DNA of 64,000 bases, from positions 1 to 64,000 of the IMG/VR virus record IMGVR_UViG_3300050120_000237. One strand, written 5' to 3'. The translations under genes were made by a program, and so were the position numbers. Within the stretch, counting starts at the first letter, position 1, and each line of letters begins with the position of its first letter. A model generated the notes under the pieces. That model saw nothing but the letters and a program-made list of their open reading frames with translations, made no database searches and was not told the DNA's origin. Shown here one piece after another: positions 29,623 to 36,900 of the stretch. The stretch comes from a virus.

Positions 29623-29903
29623 TGCCGTTTATCGCATCAGCCACCAACAACAAGACGCGCGTCATTAAGACGTGCGACATGGACACCCTGCCGGAAGCGC
29701 AAATCCGTGCGCGCAATCTGGCAATCATCGAATGGCAGAAGGCACCGGAAGAAAAAGCCGACTGGTCCATGATGGTGACGACACCCGAGGGCGACGTGTG
29801 GCGCTTTGTCGTGGTGCCGCCTGCGACCCGCGAGACGTGGGTTATGGACACGAAGCCGGCGGCGAAGGCCACCGCCAAGAAAAAGGCCACCCGCAATGCG
29901 TGA
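29622..29903 (+). CDS. Hypothetical protein
   Basis: 93 residues from the ATG at 29622, with AGGAAG upstream. Beta-like stretches (RVIKTCDMDTLPEAQ, VWRFVVVPP) and a Lys/Ala-rich C-terminal tail (KPAAKATAKKKATRN). Not recognised. Confidence 0.7.
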   Translation: MPFIASATNNKTRVIKTCDMDTLPEAQIRARNLAIIEWQKAPEEKADWSMMVTTPEGDVWRFVVVPPATRETWVMDTKPAAKATAKKKATRNA

Positions 29904-30333
29904 ACTGCTTTTGAACACAGCCGGGCTTGCGCGCCTTGGCCGGAACTATGCCGAGTCCGTGCTTTCCAAAGCGGTGGACGGCGGCGAAACCAGCTTGGCG
30001 GTCGCCAGTGATCTGCGGATTTCGTGCTGGGCAATCGCCACCCGCACTGGTGCGGAAATCGACAACGTGACGCTTTCGCGCGATGGCGACGACCTCGAAA
30101 TGAACCGTGCCGAAGCGCGGCGCGTCTTCGCCGTGCTGCATGGCATTGTGTCGACCGAGTATGACGAACCGCTGGAAGCGCCGACGCTGCCACCCACGCC
30201 GGACTTTCTGGCGGCGCTGGACTTGCTGCGGCGTGCGCAAGGGCTGATCGATGCAGCCCCGGGCGAAATGACGGACGCTTTTGCGTCTGACACCGACGCC
30301 TTTCTTGGCCGCTTCCCCAAAGGTGCCGCATGA
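29896..30333 (+). CDS. Hypothetical protein
   Basis: 145 residues from the ATG at 29896 (8-base overlap). Helical N-terminus (LLNTAGLARLGRNYAESVL), EIDNVTLSRDGDDLEMNRAEARR, and a Pro/Thr-rich linker before LAALDLLRRAQGLIDAAPG. Not recognised. Confidence 0.65.
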   Translation: MRELLLNTAGLARLGRNYAESVLSKAVDGGETSLAVASDLRISCWAIATRTGAEIDNVTLSRDGDDLEMNRAEARRVFAVLHGIVSTEYDEPLEAPTLPPTPDFLAALDLLRRAQGLIDAAPGEMTDAFASDTDAFLGRFPKGAA

Positions 30334-30650
30334 TTTTGCGCACCAGCGTTGAAGTGGAAATCGCGGGCGCCGATATCAGCGTGGCGTTCGAGTTCGAATA
30401 TGTGGCGGGCTGCCCAGAACAGGGGCCCAGTCATGGCAGCGGCGGCGAACCTGCGACCGCTGCGGAAATCAGCATCACCAAGGCAACGCTTAACGTGCCG
30501 GAAGGCGGCAAGCTGGTGGACGTGCCCGCGCCCGGGTGGCTGGTGCGGCTGTTCGAGGAAAACAGCCACATAATGGAAGCGCTGGAAGAACACGCGAACG
30601 AAGGGCCAGACCCCGACGACGCGCGCGACCGGCAAATAGAAAGGGACTGA
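30330..30650 (+). CDS. Hypothetical protein
   Basis: 106 residues. Beta-rich start (LRTSVEVEIAGADISVAFEFEYV), then AEISITKATLNVPEG and an acidic helical C-terminus. ATGA overlap. Not recognised. Confidence 0.65.
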   Translation: MILRTSVEVEIAGADISVAFEFEYVAGCPEQGPSHGSGGEPATAAEISITKATLNVPEGGKLVDVPAPGWLVRLFEENSHIMEALEEHANEGPDPDDARDRQIERD

Positions 30651-30652
30651 CA

Positions 30653-30784
30653 ATGAAAGCGTTGCTGCGGTCAATCGGGCGCGACGGCAGGCTTGCACTG
30701 GCTTGCGTCACGCTGGGCATGCTGGGCGGCATTATGCTGGGCCTGTGTGCTGCCTCCCATTTTTATTGCGCGATGTATCAGTAG
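30653..30784 (+). CDS. Membrane micro-protein
   Basis: 43 residues with one hydrophobic helix (LALACVTLGMLGGIMLGLCAA) after a basic N-terminus. Starts 2 bases after the previous stop and ends 3 bases before the exonuclease gene. Probably inner membrane. Confidence 0.65.
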   Translation: MKALLRSIGRDGRLALACVTLGMLGGIMLGLCAASHFYCAMYQ

Positions 30785-30787
30785 ACC

Positions 30788-31759
30788 ATGCCAGACATTG
30801 ATAAAAAGACGATAAGCGCCACGCAGGTGCCGGCACTCTTTGACGCCAGCCCCTACCTGACCAAGTTCATGCTGTACCGCTGGTTCAAGTATGGCGACGA
30901 AGTGCACGGCAAAGAACACAACCGCATGGATTGGGGCACCCGCATGGAGCCCCTTTGTCTCGCGCAAGCTGCGGAAGACCTGTTCTTCGAAGTGATCCCA
31001 ACGCGCTTGCCCGATGGCACACAGCCCTATGTGCGCAACGGCCTGCTGGGCTGCACGCGCGATGCGGCGATCATATGCCCAGACCGTGGACCAGGCGCTT
31101 TGGAAACCAAAGTTTGCTTCGACAGTATGTCGTGGATGCGCGACTGGAACGGCGGCAAGTCTGTGCCGCGCCACATTGAAATACAGCTGCAAATGCAGAT
31201 GAAAGTCGGCGACGGGGTGACCTCATACAAGTGGGGCGTCATTTCGGTGTGGTATGGCGGCGAACAGAAATACTTTGAACGCAAGCCGATGCTGGACCTG
31301 TGGGCGGCAGCCGACGCAGAAGCCGCCCAGTTCTTTGCGGACTTGGAAGCCGGCAAAGAACCAGACCCGTTTGGCGCGTCGATAGAGGCACCGCTTATCG
31401 CGCACGTCTTCCCGCCGGACGACGCCAAGGTGCTGGACCTGTCCAAGTTGGAACGCGGCAAAGCAGAACACGCCACGGCGCTGGCCATCGCAGAAGACGT
31501 GCGCATGATGGCTTACCACAGCGGCGAACGGCTGGGCCACGCGCGGGCAGAAAAGGAATTGAAAGCCAAGCTGCTGGCCATCGCAAAGGACAACGGCACG
31601 GTGCTGCTGCCCTATGGCATCAATTACAAAGTGAAGCAGTCGCCGCGCGCGGGCTTCATTGCCAAGCCGACCGTGGCCACTTCGGTGGACCCCTACGTTC
31701 CGCAAGACGTGCCGGAAGGCGACCTGACGCAGTTTTATAACGCAGACCTTGGAGGTTAA
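30788..31759 (+). CDS. YqaJ-type (lambda-exonuclease fold) recombination nuclease
   Basis: 323 residues. Features of the YqaJ family: ISATQVPALFDASPYLTKF near the start, DWGTRMEPLCLAQAAEDLF, GCTRDAAIICPDRGPGALETKVC with the catalytic D...E.K (about 92-108), and PRHIEIQLQMQMKV. These enzymes degrade one DNA strand 5' to 3' to expose single strands for annealing. RecT-like and SMC-like genes follow directly, forming a recombination module. Confidence 0.92.
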   Translation: MPDIDKKTISATQVPALFDASPYLTKFMLYRWFKYGDEVHGKEHNRMDWGTRMEPLCLAQAAEDLFFEVIPTRLPDGTQPYVRNGLLGCTRDAAIICPDRGPGALETKVCFDSMSWMRDWNGGKSVPRHIEIQLQMQMKVGDGVTSYKWGVISVWYGGEQKYFERKPMLDLWAAADAEAAQFFADLEAGKEPDPFGASIEAPLIAHVFPPDDAKVLDLSKLERGKAEHATALAIAEDVRMMAYHSGERLGHARAEKELKAKLLAIAKDNGTVLLPYGINYKVKQSPRAGFIAKPTVATSVDPYVPQDVPEGDLTQFYNADLGG

Positions 31760-31761
31760 GA

Positions 31762-32727
31762 GTGGCCAGCAGCGAACTTGTGATTTTTGAAAACCAGCTA
31801 AAGCCGCTTACCCGGCAGTTCGAAGACGTTCTGGCAGACCGCATGCCGGCGGAACGGCTGATGCGCACGCTGTTTATGGCGTGCGAGAAAACCCCCAAGC
31901 TGTTGGATTGCAACCGGCAGTCGCTGATTAACTGCGGCATGACCTTTGCGGTGCTGGCGCTGGAAACCGACGGCGTGACCGGGCAGGGATACATTCTGCC
32001 GTTCAAGCAGCAGGCCCAGCCGGTGGTTGGGTACAAAGGCTACAACACCATCGGCGCGCGCTCGCGCCTGACCATCACCGGGCAGGTGGTGCGCGAGGGC
32101 GACGAGTTCGATTTCCAAATGGGCACCAAGGCGTTTGTGCACCACAAGCCAGCCTTGGACGATAGCGGCAGGATCATTGCCGCTTGGGCACAGGCCGAAG
32201 CCTTCGACCGGCCGCCCATCATTGAAGTGCTGGGCCTCAAAGCATTGATGGCCGTCAAGGCGAAGTCGCCCGGCGCGCGCATGTCGGACAGCCCTTGGAA
32301 CGACCCGGCCATTGGCCTGCCTGCGATGTTCGGCAAGACGGCAAAGCGCCGCCTTGCGCGGTCCACCCCGATGGAATGGGCGCGGCCGGAATTTCAGCAG
32401 GCGGCGGCGCTCGACGAAGCGTTCGAGGAAAGGGGCATGCTGTCCCAGCTTTCGCCCACCAAGGGCCTGATGCTGGAAGGCGTGCCGTCGCCCATCACAA
32501 AGCGCGAACCGGGCGAAACCCCGACGATGGACGACATAACGGGCCCCAAGCCGGACCCGGAACTGGAAGAACTGAAAGCCACGGGCAACGAAGCAGCGCA
32601 GGGCGGCGAACATGCGCTGGTGTCGTGGTGGAAGTCATTGACGCCACGCCAGATGCGGATTCCCGGGCTGGACGAATACAAAAACACCACCTTGAAGCCG
32701 CTCGCGGTCGAAGCCGACAAAAACTAG
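31762..32727 (+). CDS. RecT-family single-strand annealing protein (GTG start)
   Basis: 321 residues. RecT pattern: AERLMRTLFMACEKTPKLLDCNRQSL, GMTFAVLALETDGVTGQGYILPF, VVGYKGYNTIGARS, MSDSPWNDPAIGLPAMFGKTAKRRL. RecT-type proteins form filaments on the strands made by the partner exonuclease. The acidic, disordered C-terminus (TMDDITGPKPDPELEEL) may recruit host SSB or the exonuclease. Start: GTG just 2 bases after the exonuclease stop. Confidence 0.93.
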   Translation: MASSELVIFENQLKPLTRQFEDVLADRMPAERLMRTLFMACEKTPKLLDCNRQSLINCGMTFAVLALETDGVTGQGYILPFKQQAQPVVGYKGYNTIGARSRLTITGQVVREGDEFDFQMGTKAFVHHKPALDDSGRIIAAWAQAEAFDRPPIIEVLGLKALMAVKAKSPGARMSDSPWNDPAIGLPAMFGKTAKRRLARSTPMEWARPEFQQAAALDEAFEERGMLSQLSPTKGLMLEGVPSPITKREPGETPTMDDITGPKPDPELEELKATGNEAAQGGEHALVSWWKSLTPRQMRIPGLDEYKNTTLKPLAVEADKN

Positions 32728-32754
32728 AAACCACCCACCACAAGGAAAACTGCA

Positions 32755-34332
32755 ATGCGCGTTCTGAAATTACTTTCCGAAAACATAAAGCGGATTAGCG
32801 TGGTCCAAATCACGCCCGAGGGAAACCTTGTGCAAATCACCGGCAAGAATGAGGAAGGCAAGTCGTCGGTGCTGGACTCCATATTCATGCTGCTGGGCGG
32901 CGCCGACGCCATCCCCGAAATGCCCATCCGCAAGGGCCACAAGACTGCGCGCATTGAAGGCACGCTGGGCGGCGACGATGGTGTGCACTATATCGCCACC
33001 CGCAGCTTCACCGAAAAGGGCAGCTATCTAAAGGTCGTTGGCGCTGATGGTGCGAAATACGGCAGCCCAGACAAACTGCTGAAAGACCTCATGGGCTCAA
33101 TTGGCTTCGACCCCATCAGCTTTATGAAATTGAAGCCCAAGGACAAGTTCGACACGCTGCGCAAGGTCGTGGTGCTGAAAGACAAAGGCGGCAACGATAT
33201 CGACTTGGCAGCCCTCGCGCGCCGCCGGCAGACCGCCTTTGACGACCGCACCACCATCAACCGCGACCTTTCCAGCGCCAAGGCGCGCGCCGACGCCATC
33301 GTGGTGCCCGATGATCTGCCCGACGAAGAACCCGACCGGCAGGCCATCGTGGTGCGTTTGAGCGGTGTCAGCGAACACAACACCGCCATCGCGCGCCTGG
33401 TCCGCAACCGCGAAGACGCGGCAAAGACCGTGGTCGAATGGGAACGTGAAGTGGAAGAACGCAAGGCAGCGCTGAAAGAGGCGCAAGAGGAAATGGACCA
33501 CGCCACAGAAAAGCTGGCGCACTGGGTGGAAAACAAGGCCACGGTGGACGCGGTGGAAATCCCAGACCAGCAAGACCCCGCCGCGATCACCGCCGAACTG
33601 GCGGCTGCCGACGAAATCGCCGAAGGCTTCCGCTTGCAGGCGTCTAAAATCACCGTGCTGGCGGAAGTCGATAAGCACCAGCGCCTTTCCGACGAACACA
33701 CCAAGGCCATCGAGGCAATCGACCAGACCAAGGAAGCGGCCCTGAAAACCGCAGCCATGCCGATTGAAGGGCTGGCGTTCGCCGACGACCTATTGCTGTT
33801 CAACGGCATCCCGCTGGAACAGGCCAACGCCGCCACGCAGCTGCGTGTCTCTGCCGCCATCGCCGCCGCCTTGAACCCCAAGCTGCGCGTGATCCTGTGC
33901 CGCGACGGGTCGCTGCTGGACAGCAAAAGCCTTGCCGCGCTGGCCCAGTTTGCCGAGGAAAAGGACATGCAGATTTGGCTGGAACGGGTTGACGAAAGCG
34001 GCGAGGTCGGTTTCGTCATGGAAGACGGCCACGTTAAGGGGCAGGAAGACTTGGTGGCGTCGCATGCCGAAGCCGAAGCCAACGCCCCGGCCACCGGCAG
34101 CGACCCCACGGCTGGGGTCACCATGGACCCGGGCGGCGAAAAGGAAGTGCGCGCCCGCAAGTATCTGGCGTCGATGCTTGCCGCCCTTCCGAAGCAGACC
34201 ACCGTCGAACAGTTGGAGGTCGGAAACGCGCAGGTGAAAGTAAAGCTGTCTGGATTCCCGAACCTCATTCAACAGGAATGGGCGCCGTCTTATCTGTCGG
34301 CGTTGAAGGCCCTGACCGGGAAGAAGCACTGA
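32755..34332 (+). CDS. SMC/Rad50-like ATPase with degenerate Walker B
   Basis: 525 residues. Walker A GKNEEGKSS near residue 30, preceded by LVQIT as in RecF/Rad50-type proteins. A central coiled coil (about 200-330) includes WEREVEERKAALKEAQEEM. The C-terminal ATPase half has an LSxG-like EQANAATQLRVSAAIAA and VILCRDGSLLDSKSLAAL, where the DE pair of Walker B is changed. Downstream of RecT this architecture suggests an SMC-like clamp helping resection or annealing. No SbcD-type nuclease is adjacent. Confidence 0.85.
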   Translation: MRVLKLLSENIKRISVVQITPEGNLVQITGKNEEGKSSVLDSIFMLLGGADAIPEMPIRKGHKTARIEGTLGGDDGVHYIATRSFTEKGSYLKVVGADGAKYGSPDKLLKDLMGSIGFDPISFMKLKPKDKFDTLRKVVVLKDKGGNDIDLAALARRRQTAFDDRTTINRDLSSAKARADAIVVPDDLPDEEPDRQAIVVRLSGVSEHNTAIARLVRNREDAAKTVVEWEREVEERKAALKEAQEEMDHATEKLAHWVENKATVDAVEIPDQQDPAAITAELAAADEIAEGFRLQASKITVLAEVDKHQRLSDEHTKAIEAIDQTKEAALKTAAMPIEGLAFADDLLLFNGIPLEQANAATQLRVSAAIAAALNPKLRVILCRDGSLLDSKSLAALAQFAEEKDMQIWLERVDESGEVGFVMEDGHVKGQEDLVASHAEAEANAPATGSDPTAGVTMDPGGEKEVRARKYLASMLAALPKQTTVEQLEVGNAQVKVKLSGFPNLIQQEWAPSYLSALKALTGKKH

Positions 34333-34472
34333 TGGCCAAGGCCATCCCATTGCAGTTGGCCACGGCGTTAATCGTGGCCTCCTATCTGTCAAACCACAAA
34401 CTGTCCGCGCGGAAGGTGGACCGGCTGATTTTGTCGGTTCACGCCGCGCTGGCGGAAATCGGGAAGAAATGA
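34332..34472 (+). CDS. MucR/Ros N-terminal-like mini-protein
   Basis: 46 residues: LQLATALIVASYLSNHKLSARKVDRLILSVHAALAEIG. This resembles the N-terminal oligomerisation region of alphaproteobacterial MucR/Ros regulators (TA.IV.AYVSNN.......LI.SVHAAL). The zinc-finger DNA-binding part is absent, so it could poison or modify host MucR oligomers. ATG overlaps the previous stop. Confidence 0.6.
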   Translation: MAKAIPLQLATALIVASYLSNHKLSARKVDRLILSVHAALAEIGKK

Positions 34473-34882
34473 ACACCGCCATCACATGCCCGTATTGCTC
34501 CCGGCCTGCCGCTTTGGTGACCGGCAAGGTGATTTATCCGCACCGCAAAGACCTGCACGAAAAAACCTTCTGGGCCTGCATGCCCTGCAAGGCGTGGGTG
34601 GGCTGCCATCCCGGCACCGACGTGGCGCTGGGCAGGCTGGCGAACGAAGAACTGCGCAACGCCAAGCGCGCGGCCCACGCGGCGTTCGACCCGCTGTGGC
34701 AGCCGGAAGTGCAGACCGGCAGCAAGAACAAGCGGCGCAAGATGCGCGACGCCGCTTATGACGCGCTGGCGCGGGTGCTGAATATCCCGCGCGAGGAATG
34801 CCACATTGGCATGTTCGACTTGGACCGCTGCACGCGCACGGTCGAAGCCTGCAAGACCCTGAAACTAGGAACCAAAGGATAG
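34469..34882 (+). CDS. DUF3268-like zinc-finger protein
   Basis: 137 residues. Matches the DUF3268 pattern: CPYCSRPAALVTGKVIYPHRKDLHEKTFWACMPC split by about 30 residues, AWVGCHPGTDVALGRLANEELRNAKRAAHAAFDPLW, and YDALARVLNIPREECHIGMFD. The two Cys pairs should bind zinc. Phage members lie among DNA-metabolism genes; activity unknown. Confidence 0.85.
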   Translation: MNTAITCPYCSRPAALVTGKVIYPHRKDLHEKTFWACMPCKAWVGCHPGTDVALGRLANEELRNAKRAAHAAFDPLWQPEVQTGSKNKRRKMRDAAYDALARVLNIPREECHIGMFDLDRCTRTVEACKTLKLGTKG

Positions 34883-34885
34883 GCC

Positions 34886-35347
34886 ATGGCCACCGATAAA
34901 AAGACTGCCTTTATCGACATTGTGTTTGCGGACTCCGACACGCCCGGCGGCGTCGGTCAGTTCGTGGAAATCGACAACCACGAAGGCAAAAGCATATCGC
35001 TGCCCGGCGAGTGGGTGACGCGCGGCGATGGATATAGCGCCTTGCGCCTGCCGTTGCAGCGCGGCACATGGCCCCTGCGCGAAGCCGGCCCAGCCATCAA
35101 TGCGCTGCGCACCTGCCAGCGCCAGCTTGACGCCGACGGAACCGAAGTTGGCGTGTCCCGGCAGGCGCTGGAAGAAACGCTGGCTGCCTTCAAGGAAGTG
35201 CTGCAAGCGATTGACGACGAAGCAGCGGTGCGCAGGCGCTGGGTGGAAGACTTCAAGGGCAAGCTGAACAGCTTCCTGATGGACGACACCAAGCCGGCAG
35301 AACAGCGCCACGGCATCGCCGCATTTCTCGAAACCTTCGAATTTTAA
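34886..35347 (+). CDS. Hypothetical protein
   Basis: 153 residues. N-terminal beta-like part (FIDIVFADSDTPGGVGQFVEID, GKSISLPGEWVTRGDGYSALRLP) and a C-terminal helical part (RQALEETLAAFKEVLQAIDDE). Not recognised. Confidence 0.7.
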   Translation: MATDKKTAFIDIVFADSDTPGGVGQFVEIDNHEGKSISLPGEWVTRGDGYSALRLPLQRGTWPLREAGPAINALRTCQRQLDADGTEVGVSRQALEETLAAFKEVLQAIDDEAAVRRRWVEDFKGKLNSFLMDDTKPAEQRHGIAAFLETFEF

Positions 35348-35358
35348 AGGCGGTGGTC

Positions 35359-35580
35359 ATGGACAGAAAAGATTTTGAAATGTCCGCCGCGCAGTTCGCC
35401 AAATTGATGGAGGCGTGCAAGCCGCAAATGTACCTCGTCGCCAATGGAACGGAGCCTGATGTTCGCGGAACCATTTTGAGAGCGTGGGACGCGCTTGGTG
35501 ACGAAATGGGATTTGTCGGCAGCACGGCTTTGCCAATCCCGGGTAAGTCGCATCATTTTTTCACCGCCGTCGAGAAATAG
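35359..35580 (+). CDS. Small hypothetical protein
   Basis: 73 residues from the ATG at 35359; a GTG two codons earlier is possible. Contains FEMSAAQFAKLMEACKPQMYLVANG and a C-terminal beta-like segment. Slightly lower GC than its neighbours. Not recognised. Confidence 0.65.
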   Translation: MDRKDFEMSAAQFAKLMEACKPQMYLVANGTEPDVRGTILRAWDALGDEMGFVGSTALPIPGKSHHFFTAVEK

Positions 35581-35591
35581 GAAACACCACC

Positions 35592-36209
35592 ATGTTTAAA
35601 TATGCCGTCTTTGATACCGAAACGTCCGGCCTGTTCGACTTTAAGTTGGCTGCCGACCACGAAACGCAGCCCCGCATGTGTTCTTTCGCCATGGCTTTTC
35701 TGAACGCCAACCTTGAAGTGGAAAACCACTACAGCGCGTTGGTGAAGCCGGACGGCTGGGCGCTCGACGACAATTGCGAGGCAGCCCAAAAGAACGGCCT
35801 CACGCAAGCGCGCCTGATGGCAGAAGGCGTGCCGGTCAGGGAAATTCTGGACATGTATAACGCCGCGCTGAATGACGGCCTTATCATGGTGGGGTTCAAC
35901 GTGTCGTTTGACCTCAAGATGATGCGGGCAGAACTGCGTCGGGCCGGCCTGCCCGACCGCTTCGACACCACCGCGTCGGTCGATTGCATGCGGCCCCTGA
36001 CCAATATCTGCAAAATCAAAAAGGCCAGCGGTGGCGGCTTCAAGTGGCCGAAACTGACGGAAGCCCACCAGTTCCTGTTTGGCGAAGGCTTCGAAGGCGC
36101 GCACGGCGCGCTGCCCGACACCCTCGCTGCCGCCCGTGTGTTCAAGCACATGGTGGCCAACAAGATGCTTTCCGAACAGGCCCTGACCGGCGTGCAGGAA
36201 ATGCGCTGA
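35592..36209 (+). CDS. DnaQ-like 3'-5' exonuclease (DEDD)
   Basis: 205 residues. ExoI motif FDTETSGLF (D8, E10), ExoII in MVGFNVSFDLKMM (D near 107) and ExoIII in HGALPDTLAAARV (H and D near 171-176). This is a stand-alone proofreading-type exonuclease of the DnaQ superfamily. It may trim 3' ends during recombination or degrade host DNA. No phage DNA polymerase was seen in the window. Confidence 0.88.
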   Translation: MFKYAVFDTETSGLFDFKLAADHETQPRMCSFAMAFLNANLEVENHYSALVKPDGWALDDNCEAAQKNGLTQARLMAEGVPVREILDMYNAALNDGLIMVGFNVSFDLKMMRAELRRAGLPDRFDTTASVDCMRPLTNICKIKKASGGGFKWPKLTEAHQFLFGEGFEGAHGALPDTLAAARVFKHMVANKMLSEQALTGVQEMR

Positions 36210-36694
36210 TGCTGGGAAAACTCACACCCCCGTGGCGCTGGCAGACTTTCGGCGACCTGCTGATGCTGGTTACCGATGCTGGCGGCTCCCGCGTCGTGCT
36301 TGCCGGCAGCCGGCAGGACGGCACGCTGATGGTCTGCGATGATACAGGGCGGCTGGTGCCTCTTAAACCGGACCACCCCATCGCGGCTTTCATTGTGGAA
36401 GCGTGCAACGGCTGGACGATGGCCAAGCTAACGGCATCTGAATATGCCAAGGCCGTTGCGGCATGCGCGATGTTCCAGTCTGGCGGTCGGTGGTCCAGCT
36501 TAATGACGGTCAGCGAAAGGACCACCAGCGACGGGCCAAAGGCGCTTTCGGATTATGCCGAAAAGCTGGAACGCACGCTGGTGGAATTGCTCAAGCAGGT
36601 GGACGACCGGGCCGGGCCCGGCGGGCTGGTGGGCAACACCCCGCTGTGCCGTGCTGCCGACGACGCCCGCAAGCTGCTACTGGGCGAAGAATGA
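36209..36694 (+). CDS. Hypothetical protein
   Basis: 161 residues. N-terminal beta-like half (DLLMLVTDAGGSRVVLAGSRQDG, TLMVCDDTGRLVPL) and a helical C-terminal half (LSDYAEKLERTLVELLKQVDD). Starts in overlap with the exonuclease stop. Not recognised. Confidence 0.65.
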   Translation: MLGKLTPPWRWQTFGDLLMLVTDAGGSRVVLAGSRQDGTLMVCDDTGRLVPLKPDHPIAAFIVEACNGWTMAKLTASEYAKAVAACAMFQSGGRWSSLMTVSERTTSDGPKALSDYAEKLERTLVELLKQVDDRAGPGGLVGNTPLCRAADDARKLLLGEE

Positions 36695-36900
36695 AAGCCA
36701 AGCCCACACACCGCGCCATCACCAACGCAAAGCTGGCGGTGCTGCGGGAAGCAAAGGCCCGCATTGGGCGCATTCCATCACTTCGGTTTCCGACCAGGCG
36801 GCTGGACGAAGCGGCATGCGCCCAGAACGGCATGAACTACAGGGCACGCAAGGTGCTGCTGGAAATGATCGAAGAACTAGAGCGGGGAACGAAGCAGTGA
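36691..36900 (+). CDS. Small basic protein
   Basis: 69 residues: KPTHRAITNAKLAVLREAKARIG, then FPTRRLDEAACAQNGMNYRARKVLLEMIEELERG. Helical and basic. Overlaps both neighbours; immediately precedes the HerA-like ATPase gene. Confidence 0.65.
   Translation: MKAKPTHRAITNAKLAVLREAKARIGRIPSLRFPTRRLDEAACAQNGMNYRARKVLLEMIEELERGTKQ

Noticed and set aside
33024-34268. Leftward 414-codon frame
   Set aside because: Antisense to the SMC-like ATPase, Ser/Ala/Arg-rich shadow without motifs.
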